Assembly: GCA_014529385.2 (NCBI GenBank)
Contig: CM043945.1
Location: forward strand, 147,864,241-147,928,240
Length of the DNA: 64,000 nt
Source of the DNA: Adiantum capillus-veneris
Lineage: Eukaryota > Streptophyta > Polypodiopsida > Polypodiales > Pteridaceae
Direction: 5' to 3'
Part shown: in pieces, positions 33,361 to 46,388 of the stretch
Layout: each line of letters begins with the position of its first letter
Position numbering within the stretch: the stretch's first letter is position 1
Translations under genes and position numbers: made by a program
Notes under the pieces: generated by a model
Told to the model about the DNA's origin: nothing
The model's database searches: none
The model's input: the letters and a program-made list of their open reading frames with translations, nothing else

Positions 33361-34269
33361 CTGGGAAGGTGCAAAACCTCTGGCTGTGAGAGTTTATGAT
33401 AAGATTCAGAAAAACTTTAAGAAAAAGTGTTTATGGAAAATCACCAACTCCCTTTCTAAAACTGACTAAAAAGCTAAGAGCGTTCATGACAAGACAATCA
33501 CAAACCCTCTCCCCGATTATGCTTGGAAATTGCTTGTTTTCGTAGATGAGTTCGTGATGAAAGGATCACCAATTCACATCCTTTTACTTAAAGAGAGAAA
33601 TTAAGAACACTAAACTTTCATGCATGAAACTTCAAATGTCATAGAAGCACAACCTTCAATCAAAACCAAAACCTCTCTCATGGAAACATGTAGCCTCGCC
33701 CTCAATTACATAGTCCGTAACTTCAAACATATGAAAAGAATACTCGAGCTTCCACCTTCTTGGTGGCCATTTTCGGATTTTGCAGAGATTTGATAGATTC
33801 TATATTGAATCCCACACACCATTTTGATAAGGGGAAACCATAATTCACTCCCTCACAGATTCAAATACAAGATTACGAGAAGAGGAAGGACTGCCCTACA
33901 CATAGATTGATCAACCATGGAAGCAATTGCACAATAGTGATAAATTGTAGGGTTTTTTTTTTGTAAAAAGAAGCCCTCTCTATTGTTTCCACGGCAATAT
34001 GAGCTGATGTGTCAATTTTTGGGCCATTTTGCCACTTTAGACCAAAACTAGGTCATTTTCAGCTCATTTTTGACCCAAAGAGGCCACTTTTATGCGAAAA
34101 ATCCCAAACAGAGTCAAACGAATACCTAAATTTGTGGGATCACTTGAATAAGCATAAAAAAGATAGATAAGAACCATTTTTCATCAATATAGCATTTTGG
34201 GTCACTTTCCATGCAATTTTGCAAAACGGCGCTTGTTAACTACATCTTCAATTGGCCTCACAGGTTTTT
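33361..34269. other. Intergenic sequence
   Basis: AT-rich, no supported gene or repeat structure. It adjoins the 3' end of the decayed gypsy pol. Confidence 0.5.
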
Positions 34270-34279
34270 GACCATACAT

Positions 34280-35229
34280 CTATTCAACAAGCGTATAGCT
34301 AGTGATTGAAATATGTGTTGTACGGCCATTCCACAATGAAAATGGCAATATCCTTGGCCACTCTCCAAGATTACCTTCACAAGACTTAGCTAAAGCTTTG
34401 ATTATTGGAGGATACCCTCTTTCACTTTTTCCATTTCCCTCTAGGTTATAAGCATAAGTTAAAGCTAGTTTGATGGCCATTCTAGAGAAGAATTCCCTTG
34501 CTTCATCAACATCAAATTCTCCTCTATCTGCAATTATCTTTCCCACACATCCAAAGCAACATATCACATCTTCAAGAAGGAAGTTACATACATCTTGTGT
34601 ATTCTTTGTCCTTAATGCACACCCTTCAAATTGATTAGACAAATCTTCTCTTGCAAGCACCAAATACCCCATTTGCCAAAGTCCCAAAGGCATTGTGACC
34701 AAGTCCACAACCCATTTGTAATGCATGGACAACGGATAAGTAAGTTGTAATCCATCACAATGTTGAACATTTGAATACATTTGGTATATCACACAAAACT
34801 CCATAAACTCAGCCACATCCTTTTATACATCCCTTTCCACCAATACCTTTCTTTTACCTTGGCAAATGTTGCCCATACACCTTGATGTCCCACCCATAAA
34901 CTTTCATGGAACTCCCTGATGATTTGTTGTTGAGTAACCTTATTGCATACTACCCGTAATGGTGTTTCAACTCTTTGTTTAGGATGCTTCCATAAGTAGC
35001 CATCTCTTAAGAAATATCCATATGCTTTTCTTCTTATCCTCTTGAATTCCTGCTCAGTCCAATCATCCTGCTTCTGTAAAGTACTCAAGTGGTGACCTAT
35101 CAAGAGACATTCACCCTCGTATAGATCCTCTGAAAAGGACTCAAGTGAAGACACAAAGCATGCATGATTATTCTTTGCATGAGAAATAGTGTAAAACTTT
35201 GTACCTACATCATCTCCCTCAACAATCAT
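34280..35229 (-). pseudogene. Integrase of decayed gypsy copy A
   Basis: Two overlapping frames. The first (34789-35229) carries the zinc-binding H-x-H / C region start with EFHESLWVGHQG and the conserved tryptophans that follow. The second (34280-34816) has the catalytic core: first Asp in VVDLVTMP, second Asp in IIADRGEF, then an NGKSERG stretch supplying the Glu. A frameshift separates them near 34800. Integrase inserts the cDNA into the host chromosome. The core triad is readable, but the frame break makes the protein non-functional. Confidence 0.8.
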
Positions 35230-35241
35230 GTCTTGTTCATC

Positions 35242-35752
35242 TTAATAACTTGCCCTGGATAGAATATCTACCATTGGATTGTCCTTCCCTACAATATGCT
35301 TGAAATCAGGATTCAAGGACTTCATGTAGGATATCCATCGCAGCACAGCAATGTCAAGGGTTGAACAATTTGTGATCATTCCTAGAAGAGGCAAACAATC
35401 AGTTTCCACAACCACTATTGTCCCTATCAAGTACTCCTTGTCACACCTCAATGCTGAAAAAATCAGTTTCCACAACCACTGATACCCCTATCAAGTACTC
35501 CTTGTCACACCTCAATGCTGTAACTACCCCCCATAGTTCCCCTTTTACTTGTGCATAATCTCGTTGGCGAGAACTCAGAATCTTGGCCCCAAACCTCACC
35601 ACGCACCTTTTTCCTTGGTCATCATCTTGTCCCACTGACCATCCTATCCCTATAGGACTTGTGTCCGCTGTCACAATGACAGGTCTCTCATATGCATAAT
35701 CTACCTTTCTCAAGGTTGGCAATGAAAGAAGTAGCTTCTTGAGCTTCCTCAT
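35242..35752 (-). pseudogene. RNase H of decayed gypsy copy A
   Basis: Two frames. The upstream one (35441-35752) begins the RNase H domain with VTADTSPIGIGW, where the first Asp is present, and has the YAQVKGELW glutamate motif. A tandem duplication of about 59 bp at about 35405-35520 repeats the CDKEYLIG-VVVETD segment and shifts the frame. The downstream part (35242-35475) ends with DNPMVDILSR, in the place of the final catalytic Asp. Confidence 0.8.
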
Positions 35753-35759
35753 GTCATTT

Positions 35760-36617
35760 TTCTCAACAACCTATAAAGAGGATCTACTACATGTGCATAA
35801 TGTGGTATCCAAATAAGATACAAGACACAATCACCAAGAAATATTTGAACTTCAGTTATAGTTGTACATGTTTTTTTCATTTTTTTGATTGCATCCATCT
35901 ATTTTGGACAAGGCCTTCTAGCATAAGGACCACACATATGCCCCACAATCAACACTTCATTAAATCCAAATACAGATTTTTCTCTTGACAGGGTAAGGTG
36001 AACTTCTTCAAACGTTGAGAAAATCTCCCCACAGTCTTTGATATGGTTGGTAACAAACTTATGGCACCCCCTTGAATCCATAGCTTCATCTTTGTCTTTC
36101 CCTCACATCCTTTGATGGGCACATCATTAAGAAATGTCATTGCGATTTGAGGTATAAAGTCACGTAGAACCTTGTTCATCCCATTCATCATATGTGCAAC
36201 TGAATTTGTTGCTCCTTGAGGTAAGGTACACATCCTTACCAGTCCCAAAGGTGTTTTCATAGTCGTCAGATCTCTACTCTCAACATAAAGCTGAAATGGA
36301 TCCTACCCTGAATAGAGATTCCCCATTGAGTAAATTGAACTTCCAGCAAACGCCTCTATAAATTCATCCACTATAGGCCCTCTACCCACATTCCTAATGG
36401 TAACCTTGTTTACATGTTTCATATCTTGTATGAATCGCAAAGCTCCATTCTTCTTCGGAAGAGTGAACCACCTGTTGGAATATGGCGCACAAGAAGGCTC
36501 CAAAATACCCATGCTATTCTTTTCATTGAGTAATTCTATTAACTTTGGCAAATGTGCTTTTGAAACCGGGATTGGACATAGATTCCAAGGTACATGAGGG
36601 ATACTGAAGATCACCAT
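35760..36617 (-). pseudogene. Reverse transcriptase of decayed gypsy copy A
   Basis: Minus-strand RT palm and fingers in pieces. LPKKNGALRFIQDMKHVNK at 36425-36485 is the early RT motif. LPQGATNSVAHMM (about 36170-36230) corresponds to the conserved LPQG...P motif. The catalytic DD region is altered to a T-F-L-N-D-like sequence near 36125. The thumb and connection continue to about 35760 in shifted frames. It would copy genomic RNA into DNA if intact, but is clearly dead. Confidence 0.8.
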
Positions 36618-36735
36618 AGGTGCAACAACATTAGCATCAGCACACCCTATCTCATGCAGCTAGAAAGAAAAATCCTTACCATGTCTTGAAAGAATTTCTT
36701 TAAAACTATTCTTCTCTTCTTCTGTTAAAAATTCC

Positions 36736-37128
36736 TCACATCCAACTTTTATCTCTTTTAGGGATTCCATTGTGAACTTTTGTCCGATTATTTTTGGATC
36801 CCTGAGATTTGGCTACAAAGAGGGTTGCTCTAGCTTTTTCCTTCAATCTGATTGTAAAGGTAAAGTGACTGGTCTCACTTTCTTTGCCACCATTTTTTAC
36901 TTGGTATCCACATGCACTTTGGTCCTTCAGTAGCATTGAAATCTTTTTGATCTTCAAAATATCACTCACATCATACATTTCCATAGAGCATACTTCCACA
37001 ACGTGGGTTCCATCTTGCATGCTAGAGTCCATTATAGCCTCAGGTTCAAGCATAGTATCTACATGAGAGACGTGTTCAAAGAAACCTAAAATGCATTCAC
37101 TATCCTCTATGAAACCATTTTCCTTCAT
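36736..37128 (-). pseudogene. Protease-RT linker of decayed gypsy copy A
   Basis: A 130-codon open stretch on the minus strand between protease and RT. It is hydrophilic, with no catalytic motif. The same segment is repeated at 63384-63729 with its reading frame partly kept. Its position marks it as the variable spacer between protease and RT. Confidence 0.6.
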
Positions 37129-37599
37129 GTATTTCTATACATTATATACATATTGTTGTGAACTTCTTTTCATATCATCAAGCTTCATAAAAAATAATGA
37201 CCCATGCTCTATTAATCCCTGGAAACTTGTAAAAAAAGATTCTTCTTGCTTTGGTTAAAGTGAGAATCTTTTCTTATTGTACCATTTCAATCGTGCTTTA
37301 CAATGGTACATGGCCAAAACCCCTTGTCTCCTTGTACTCTTTGAACTCTTTGTTCGCTTTTGATAGAGGATACTCATGAAGACTATTGCGGTTCCCTCAT
37401 AGTAAAAAATTGCACAGCTCACTTCCCATCTCTACGCTCTACCCTAGCATAAGCAGAACCATCATCCAAGAGCTTTATTTCCATGCAAATGGCTATGATG
37501 TATGGATACCCAAGGATAAGAGTATAGGTAGACATCTCCTGCACAAAGAAGTTTTGCTCATCCTTCACATTACCAATCATTAGTTTATATTTAGACAAG

Positions 37600-37800
37600 C
37601 CCCATACAACTCTCCTGATGAGTTATTTGTAGCTCTAATCATCCACCCATGGTTTGTATCTATTGGCCACTTACCCTTCATGTAAAGACTCTTTGACAAA
37701 AGATTGATTTCAGAGCCATGATCTATCAATGCAACATATGGCTCCTCAAGATCACCCACCTTGACTAAAGTTTCTGTTGTAGCTCTTACCCAATGACTTT
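37600..37800 (-). pseudogene. Aspartic protease relic of decayed gypsy copy A
   Basis: The active-site motif reads YVALIDHGSEINL on the minus strand near 37705-37745, with the usual D-S/T-G changed to D-H-G. Surrounding frame is interrupted. Confidence 0.65.
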
Positions 37801-37868
37801 TGGATTAGTGTTTTATAGGAGGCTTCATCTGCATCATCATCATCTGCAAATCTAGCATGTGCATCTCT

Positions 37869-38551
37869 TTAAGAAGGCCGGTAGCATCCTACTACACTGT
37901 CATCACAATCACTCTCTTGGACATGTATCCCATGTGCCTTAAGTGATTCCCCTTCACCCTCGGAGAGTGGAGGAATCGACTTAGTGAGAGTTTGCCGCTT
38001 TCTTTTTATGATATCTATAATTTCTTCATGAAACATGCTTTTAGCAATGCCAAGAACCTCACCCAAGGTAAACTCAACTTTGCTATTCAAAATCCTTTCC
38101 TCCAATACCTGCTTTGAGTTTGTGGCAGCTTCAATGTAGATTGTAGTAGTATGCAAGGCCTTTTGCTTTGGATTTTCCTTGCTCTTTCTTCTTCCCTTGT
38201 AGATGCCTCCTCCATAGGAATCTCAAGAGGAGGAGGCACATGTGGTGGAGCCTCATAAGATGGTCCTGGATCCTTTCTTCCTTCGGCTCTTATAACCCTC
38301 TTTGAAGTAGAAGGACCTGCATCTCCATTCTCACGTCCATGCTCCTCTTTTATAATTGCTTCATTGGTATAGCATTTTGCAAGATAGGAATGCACTAATA
38401 AATAGTCCCCAAGGTCATTCCAACCTATTGTATGACATATGCAATCACGACCTTCATGTAATACCTGTTTAGTTACCTTCTCTTTTTGGCTGAGCTACAT
38501 ATGGGCACAAGCTATCAACCTCCTCAAAAGCATTTGGAGTTGTGGACTATC
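37869..38551 (-). pseudogene. Gag C-terminal relic of decayed gypsy copy A
   Basis: Two minus-strand frames (38087-38395 and 37869-38156) with a hydrophilic, proline-rich then basic/acidic sequence. Upstream to 38551 a W-N-D-L-G-D-Y-like segment continues with a stop. No zinc knuckle was identified. The sequence stops abruptly at 38551 where the second copy of the block begins. Confidence 0.55.
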
Positions 38552-38775
38552 CTTGAATGAAAAAGTCCATGTCACACACGTGGAGCTAACACATATACCA
38601 ACAAATGTGTTCATTAGAAAATTTTAGGCAACATATGGGACAAAGGTGAAGACCACCATCTTCCCTCAAGGACTATGAACAACATCCTTTGACCACTCTT
38701 ACAGCTCACTTATACACCCACCATTATTGCACACATGGCATGCATCTATTTTTCAAAAGGTTAACAACCTCCATA

Positions 38776-41700
38776 ATCTCATGGAAATTAAAGAGACCCT
38801 CCTAGAACCCATCCACTTTCTAATGTTGAGCGGCTCCATCAACAAATCAACTACCTGTAAGAACAGAAAGAGCAACTCCGTGTTACTATAGCATGGGAGA
38901 AACCCAAGGAATTCACTCTGCATATAAAACTGGATGCCACCTGCAAGCGGATAATTTTGATAAAACCCCTATATATGCCTCATATTAATGAATATGACCC
39001 CCCTTTCTATGCTTATACGACAATTAATGAAGAAAACTATCATACCCCTATCTTACATATAAAAGTTAGTTCTCACATGATCTAACTGAGTTAAACTAGT
39101 CAAAGAGTGTGTAGCATAGTGATTGGTATCGTACTAAGGAACCACTTATGTTGATTACTAGATGTACCCTCAATGTGTCTTAGTTTGACTTTCAAATTAT
39201 GTGCCCAATCAGTTTGCACTCTGACTACTTGTCCAATTCTGACCCATCCAAAGCTGGTGTAAATCAACCCTTGACCTGCTCCAATTAGCCCTTATCCATG
39301 ACGCAAAACTTGATGTGTGACGTGATAAAAAACTTCCCCATTATTCATCCAAGTTATAGTGCACACCAATGACCAATTGTTACAAGTAATCAACCTGGTT
39401 CAGGTTTTCTGCAACTTCTTGTACCCAACCAACAAGGTTTGAAGCATGAAAATGAACACTTGAAAATGTAACAATCTGCCCACAACCTATAGAAATTTTT
39501 TTCCTTTCACCCCACAAGTCTGTAATCTTGTACAATCTTGTTTGTGTTGTGGTTGTCTATCGTGATCTTGAGCAGGAGGATTTAGGGTTATTTAGGATCT
39601 TTTGGGATGTCTTTTGAGGAAATGTTGTTACTCTTGTGGGAGGAGTTTGTAGTTATACACAAGGAAAGGGGAGAACTTGCTTGCTTCTCGACCTATGGTA
39701 GCTCTCTTACTCTTGGTGTATTAGAAGTGAAGGGAATGACTAATTTTTCTTTTTTGGCTCTCTTTCCTACTCTCAAAGGACTTGTGGGCTCCCTTGGAGC
39801 TCTCTCTTGGGAAATTTAAAGAGGGAAGAAGGCTTGCTTGTGTTCAATGTGACAACCTTGGAAGAATTCTAGCTCATGTCTAGGGGATCTCTTATGTAAC
39901 CAAGGCCTAGGGAAGATTTTGAGTAGTTTTGCGTCCTGCTATAGCTTCAAAATCAATACACATTACTACTAAAAGAACATGGCTATAGAGTTGTGTTAGG
40001 CTGTCCGTGTAAATTTTCACTTATACAAACTCTTTATAGCTTTCATCCCTCAACAAATGAACTATAATCACAAAACAAGCAATTGATACAAAGTAGTGTT
40101 AGTTCTTGCATGTATCTTTGTAGTTATTGACTCACAAGTTCAAGGGAAGGATCTTTTGGGAAGCCATGAATTTGAAGCACAAAAAAATTCCTCTCATTTT
40201 ACCAATTTCTCACTCCCCCCCCCCCTCCCCCCCCCCCCAAAAAAAAAGAAGAAGAGATTACTCCCTCCCTTAGTTTGAAGCTTAGGAGATAAATTATTGG
40301 CACCTCCCCCTAACTTATACGCTTATGTAAATTGTAAAAAAAGGCCCCTCCCCTACACTTACATGGTGCGATAAGTTTTCCATGGTGAATCCCTCCGAGG
40401 AAAAAAACATGATGTGGCTAGTATCTTTAGTGATTTAAATAAGCAAGTTGAAGCTAGTTTGGAGGTACAAGTGCAACATCAAGCATTGGAAGAAAATTTA
40501 GAGGGAGAAAAAGGAGATATTCAATATTATGTGATTCATATGATGTAGGGAATAACACGCTTTTTACCCTCCTACCACTCCAAGAAGTACCTGCACCCGC
40601 CTACACATCTCAAGCTCCAACAACCAATGTAGACAAAGTCAAAGCACTGAAGGTGGAGTTGGCCCAAGAAAAATATACAAAGACAGATGCTTATGGCTAA
40701 GTTGATAGAAACCAAGACTCAAAGGGATCACAAAATGAAGGAGCTCCAAAGACAACTAGCAAAAGCAGGGACAAATTTGAGCAACCAAGCAGAGAGGCAC
40801 ACTAGAGAGTTGTAAGCTAGGGACTTGGCAATCTGTGCTCTGCAATCAAAGCTTGAATTTGAGAGTACATATCTACCCCCAATGGACATACGAAGAACAT
40901 AATCCAGGGGAGATCTCCAGATGCTCATGATCAGCTAAAGAAATGGATAGATGACATGCCTACATGATCACATATAAAGAGTATATGCTATATGAGCTCA
41001 AATTATGGGAATTGATGGCACTATTAACGATCAAACCAAATGAAGTGGCAAAAATCTTTGACAACAGAATGACAGCCTTTCCATAGATGAAACAAGAAGC
41101 TTTATTGTGGAAAAAAAATTTGTTGCCGACATTAGAACCAAGTGCAAAGGTAGACTACGAGGATGTGCCAGCTATAATAGCAGACCAATTGCTTCTCATC
41201 CTAGAGATTCATCCCCTATGTAGAAATAAGTGGGTTGAGAAAATAACCCAGGATGAGACTACTTATTGAAATGCCCCTTAACACCTCAAGATTGACCGGA
41301 CCTATTTTCCAATCACTAGACGGAGATCCTGGGAGAGCTACTTCAATGGAGGAGAAAGAGGCCCTCTATTCTGAGTTACCATCTACTTTCAAATCCAATC
41401 AACAACTGGAAGCCAAAAAAATCATACATAGTCCATGCCATGAAATCTATCATTGCTCAAATGAGGGATATACCTCTTCTAACATGCTAGATGCTGACAA
41501 AGATAGCCAAAATGATTATCACTTGCATTCAATCCTTTGAAGACATTGATGCAAGAAAAAATCCTTAGCAGGTGTTCCTTGAAGGCACAAGGGGAATCTC
41601 CTCGAACTTGAAAATTGAAGCCCCCAACAAGAATATTATCATGGGGATGTATGCAAGGTTCAAGTTCCTCCCCTCACACTACATGCAAGCATTTAAGGAA

Positions 41701-41954
41701 GCTTTTAGGATAGGGTTCTTTGAGATGGCCTCCACCATCTTCAGAACCTCCACCAAAGATTTATAAACAAGGCACATATCCTATCAAAATTCCATATTGA
41801 ATCCATTCAAGGATTTGTTAGTCCAAGCTAACGTAGTTTCTTGAGCTATCGAGTAAAGCTGAATAGCAAAGACATTGGAAAAGCGATAGTTTGCCTATTA
41901 AAGAGCAGTAACAAAGGCTTGCATGAGGACATGCAATAGCTAGGAAGGGGAGAG
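38776..41954 (+). pseudogene. Internal region of the unidentified LTR element, block copy 2
   Basis: Same order of broken segments as copy 1. The 70-codon ORF at 39607-39819 (starting MSFEEMLLLLWEEF) is intact here. The last segment (about 41087-41765) is open in pieces, including 60 codons at 41087-41269 and 64 codons at 41572-41766 ending SSTKDL-like. Comparison of the two copies could rebuild the frame order, but no known domain is visible. A purine tract ends at 41954. Confidence 0.5.
39607..39819 (+). CDS. Hypothetical 70-residue ORF
   Basis: Open here and broken by a stop after codon 14 in copy 1. It encodes a leucine-rich peptide with an acidic start. A spurious ORF is quite possible; its only support is partial conservation between two recent copies. 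Confidence 0.2.
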   Translation: MSFEEMLLLLWEEFVVIHKERGELACFSTYGSSLTLGVLEVKGMTNFSFLALFPTLKGLVGSLGALSWEI

Positions 41955-42350
41955 TGTTTGGTAAATGTAGCCAGGGGGCGCCCTCCTAGCTAACCACACC
42001 TTCTCCAAACCTTAAATTTTGATGTAACCCATATCATTTTTCTCGAAAGCCCTTGTAAAAGAAAGATTATGATTTTTGAGTCAAATGATGTAGGAGCCTA
42101 ATAGCCTTGTAAGCCCTCCATTAGCCATATGAAAAGACCTTGTATAAAGCTCAAAATTCTTAGTCTAAAAATACATCATAAGATTATCTAAAGTGTGGTA
42201 AGCAACTTTTTGTACATATGACTCTGAGCGACTACTCAACAAAAACTTGTAAGTGATTTTTCTTTTCATCTGGTAATCAAAAACTTTTGTTTCAAGAATT
42301 TCATTGTGTTCTTTGTCTCTTGCTCTTTCATTTAATTATTTTGTGCTTTA
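41955..42350 (+). repeat. Putative 3' LTR of the unidentified element, copy 2
   Basis: Starts TGTTTGGTAAATG after a purine tract, as at 15718. The far end is unknown; 42350 is approximate. Confidence 0.4.
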
Positions 42351-42849
42351 TAGCTACCTATCTATGAGCTAAATTTGCAGATTTGAGTGCCAAAATGGTT
42401 GTTTTTTTACATTTTGACCATAGAGGAATATTTCTAGACTATAAGGCGACATATTTGGATTTTTTTGTTGCACTTTTTAGGACTTGGACCATGATAAATT
42501 GAGATTTTTGTACCTTGTTGGAGGACCTCGAAAATTTGTAGATTAGTGCCCTCAAGTATAATACAACTTCCCCTAAAGTTTTATAGCAATCTAAATTCAT
42601 TTGAATGACAAAATGGCGTAATGATCTAGAGCAGTGAGATGTTGATTTTGCATACTAGAGAGTAATAGTTTTCTTGTTTTGTTGATAACTTAGTTCACTA
42701 GGTTCACTTATTGAGGTTGACACCATCAAAGAGTCTCTATGCTTTATCCGAGTCACTTCCCTGAGTATGGACATTATGTTAGAGCTAGTTAACTATGCTG
42801 TAGATGTTTGATAGTGGAGACCCGCTAACATCTATATGTATAAATTTAC

Positions 42850-44240
42850 AAAAATGGAGTTTCAAAAATGCATGCAACATCATTTACAAAACCCTCATTC
42901 TGCTAAAGAATTCATGTTGAGCAGTAGCACAAGACTTCATGTCCACATGGTTTAAAAGGCCACATAACATAAGCACAAACCTCATGAAAAACAAGGTATA
43001 TCAATGCTCCCAACATCAAAGCATAAACCATACGTAGAATCCAAATCATCTTCATGCATGAAGTACTCTCCATGCCACACAAAGAGACCCTTTCATTACT
43101 ATATTATGAAAGGCTTTAACATGTCATCCCAAAGGTTGTCAAATTCTACCTCATCTATTTTCATCATACTATTGCAAGCATTTAGCTCAACCATGTTATC
43201 CTCTTTACATATTTGATACTCCTCAACATAAAAATTCTACCAAATCTTTGTTTAAAGCATTATCTCAAAACCTAGTGGGTAAAGTCTTCATCCACAAGGT
43301 CCACAACAACCTTGTTTGCATCATCACTCTTTGGAATGAAATCAGTCAAGTCATGTACTTGAGAAGCCTCTTCATAAGCATCATCCTTATACACATGGTC
43401 ACCTCTATGTATTTTCCTTATTTTCTCATCCAAATTCACATTTCTAGAAGCATCAACTTTGGCATGCATAACACCATTAAATTGCTTAAACAACAAGGAT
43501 GGAAAGATACAAGCACTTTTCTTCATTTCTTATCCATACTGCATGATTTTTCTACCTCTCTAAAAGGAACATCATAAAATTTCTCATTGTAGGTATACTT
43601 GAAATCCACAAGACAATATAGACAAAACTTCAACTTCACATCACCCTATAGTCCAAGATCTCTCAGCCTAGCTAGCCTCCATTCCTTATGCTTCGCAACC
43701 TTCATTGCATCATTGAATGTCTTTGGTCTTTTAAGCTCAAACTTCAACCTCAAATTAACCCTCAAATTTTGCATAAACATACACTTATCAAGCATAAGAT
43801 GAGAACATCACTGCTCAAATTAACACACCATCCTTTCAACAAAACATTGAATTTCTTCACAAAGGTATCTACACTCCAATTATCACTTTGTACAAGTCCT
43901 TGAATGGAATGGCATACATTTGTTTTGTCCTATACCTTCTTAAAAATCTTAGTGAAGTCATTCTTGACATGATTATTCATCATGTGGAAAGGTTGAGATG
44001 ATTTCACTTGTGCTTCCTATTCATTATACCATGTCCTTGCATCCTCTTTCAAGAAAAAGAACAAAGTCCTCAACATAAGTACTGCATCTTCCTCATTGGA
44101 AATAAAACAGGTGAAACCAAATTTTTCAATAAAGTCATTAGCATCTTCTTCTACATGACTATAAAAGTTTGGAAACTTTGCCATCATGCCCATCAAAACT
44201 GTTAATTGAAGGTCACTTGGAAAAGATCCTCACTGGTGGG
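42850..44240 (-). pseudogene. Ty3/gypsy gag relic, block copy 2
   Basis: The fuller copy of the gag relic. From 44200 downward the minus strand reads a Gag core beginning MMAKFPNFYSHVEEDA, with an RTLFFFLKEDARTWYNE-type stretch, broken by a few stops and shifts; 43272-43526 is its acidic C-terminal part. The Gag start lies about 40 nt inside the primer site, a very short leader. No pol follows. Confidence 0.7.
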
Positions 44241-44247
44241 CACCAAA
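44231..44247 (-). other. Primer binding site of the gag relic
   Basis: The minus strand reads TTTGGTGCCCACCAGTG next to an LTR end (CCCAAAACA). It resembles the site of the Tat-type element. The priming tRNA is not identified. Confidence 0.5.
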
Positions 44248-44248
44248 T

Positions 44249-45100
44249 TGTTTTGGGAAAAACAAGAACATGGGCACCTCTATAGCAATGTCTCTTAATA
44301 GCGCTCAAGCTATGTGATTCCTTGGAAAGTTACAAGCAAACACCCACTCAGAAGACCATCCATGGAAATTAGGAAGCATTTCTACTAACATGGAATTACA
44401 ACACAATCCACCCAATGCACTTTAGGAAAAGAGCTTTACACCACCAATTTCCTCTTTAGAACCACAATTTCAAAGCATATGTATCAAACACAATCCAAAC
44501 AATGCACTTCAAGAAAAGAGCTTTACACTTCACCAATTTTCTCTTTACAACCACAATCTCAAAGCGTACGTATTCCACAAAACATGTAAACTTTCACAAC
44601 TTACTCTACACTAAACTGCCTGTGAATTGCCATATCCTATACCATGCGAGAAATAAACTGTATCTCCCAAACCAAAACTCCAAATGGGATGATCTCAAGA
44701 CTAAACAATTATTGTCCTTTTTTGAAACAAAATTCTTGAAGACTATAAATTTCAAATATATCCACCACTGTGTGTAAAATTGGCATAAAGAGTAGGCTAC
44801 AATGGTATGGCTACACCTATGAAAGACTACTCACGGGCAAAAAACTACATCAAAAAGCATGAGGAAACATAGTTCCAAAAACTCTCTAAAGTGCACTTAA
44901 GGCAACCTGCCAACTAGTGCTAGTCAAGTGATTTGCATTGTATGTATATGTAATTTCTAAAGCAAGCTAGAAATCCCATTAAAAAACGTCCACACACCCT
45001 TTTGACACACGGAATCATGTCCATATGTACAAATTTACAAAAGATGGGGTGTCAAAAATACATGCAACACCATCTCCTAAGAGTTTGATAATTTATGTAG
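44249..45100 (-). repeat. 5' LTR of the gag relic (outer end uncertain)
   Basis: Inner end TGTTTTGGG (plus strand) adjoins the primer site. The outer end is placed at the boundary with the Tat-like LTR fragment at 45101 and is tentative. Confidence 0.45.
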
Positions 45101-46125
45101 TGATATCCAGTTTTCGTCTCTTTAAATTATGCCATAGTGAGCCACCTCACCCACCAAAATCACTTTAGGCTTTTGTGCATTAGGGTTGTTTTCTCTAAAC
45201 TTTCATCTAGCTAACCTTTGGGCTAGGTGAAGACAAAATATGTAGATATATAGTTATTATGGCCCATTTGTGTGTAAATAATGCATCTATTATAAGGGTC
45301 TACCTAGAGTTTTATTTCTATTTTTTATATTTTTTGATATTTTTGTAAATATATGCATGTAGGTGTGTGTTTTATTAGACCTATGTATGTCCCTTTTCAT
45401 CCTGTTGCACCATATAGTATTTTTGTGTTGCTAATGTGTACATACTCTAATCTCATAACAACTTTATTTATTTTAACAGAAGTCACCCCCATATTTCTAC
45501 CCCCACCCTTGTGAAAACCAAAAAAATGGTTTCTACTCCCTAAGTCACTTTTCACTATATAATTTTTCTTAACTTGCATACTTTTTTTTTCTTTCATCCA
45601 AAGAAAAAACAAAAGATGAATCATATAATGTGATTCGATTAGTTATCCATATCCATAGTTTTCTTATATTTAATATTCATATTTTAAACGACACATGCTT
45701 ATCAAGATAAAGTCTATCTTGGAGGGTGCACCTTTAAGAAAGTATTCATATAATGTGAGTTCAAAGGGTATTAAAAAAACCCCTTTACTTAAAAGATAAA
45801 AGGTTATAAGATGACCCCTTTTTCTTCAAAAACTTACAAGGTTTTCTCTAAAATCAATTAAAAAACCCCCTTTGTTAATATAATCTTGTTAAAATCTTAA
45901 ATTTTTGGTAACTACAAAACCTATTCATTTGAACTCAGGTGGTAACTTACATGTCTAAGAGGTGATCCCCCCAAGGAGTACATAAATAGTCCATGCACTA
46001 GTTCCACCATGTATATATTTTCTTTATTCACCAATGATCCCCTCCATACAAGTGTTAAAGTCAGCTTGGATGCCTTATGTCATTAATGAATCATGGAGGG
46101 CTCACTCTTGGATGCATGATCAAAT
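45101..46125 (+). repeat. Tat-like LTR fragment, block copy 2
   Basis: Matches 18619-19640 and, more distantly, the start of the LTRs at 50461 and 58944. The promoter-bearing half is missing. Confidence 0.75.
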
Positions 46126-46248
46126 AGAACCAAATCTCAAAACTACATTATATCCTTTATTGAACTTGATCTGTAATCTGGGAAAGGCAATTGCTATATC
46201 AAACTGTAATCAGTAATTACAAAACTCATTTAAAAAAAATTGGCAATC

Positions 46249-46254
<6 letters not shown>

Positions 46255-46306
<52 letters not shown>
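46255..46306. repeat. (GA)n microsatellite
   Basis: About 25 GA units. Single tract here, duplicated in copy 1. Confidence 0.95.
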
Positions 46307-46309
<3 letters not shown>

Positions 46310-46388
46310 GAGATGTGAACATCAAACATCATGACATTGTATTCCAGCATGCACTGTTACAATAATGAGAAAAGTTTACAAGAGGTGA

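Larger units (their letters stand above)
34270..38551 (-). mobile_element. Decayed Ty3/gypsy element, copy A (gag end to integrase)
   Basis: Minus-strand order from high to low coordinates is gag C-terminal part, protease, linker, RT, RNase H and integrase, the normal gypsy order. Domains fall in different frames and stops are frequent. No LTRs or primer site were seen. The part from 35832 upward is repeated at 62427-64000. Lineage differs from the Tat element at 50461: it has a single, standard RNase H. Confidence 0.88.

Noticed and set aside
34280-38551. Endogenous plant pararetrovirus as the source of the decayed pol regions.
   Set aside because: All pol relics carry integrase in gypsy or copia order. 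No movement-protein or coat-protein motif typical of caulimovirids was seen.
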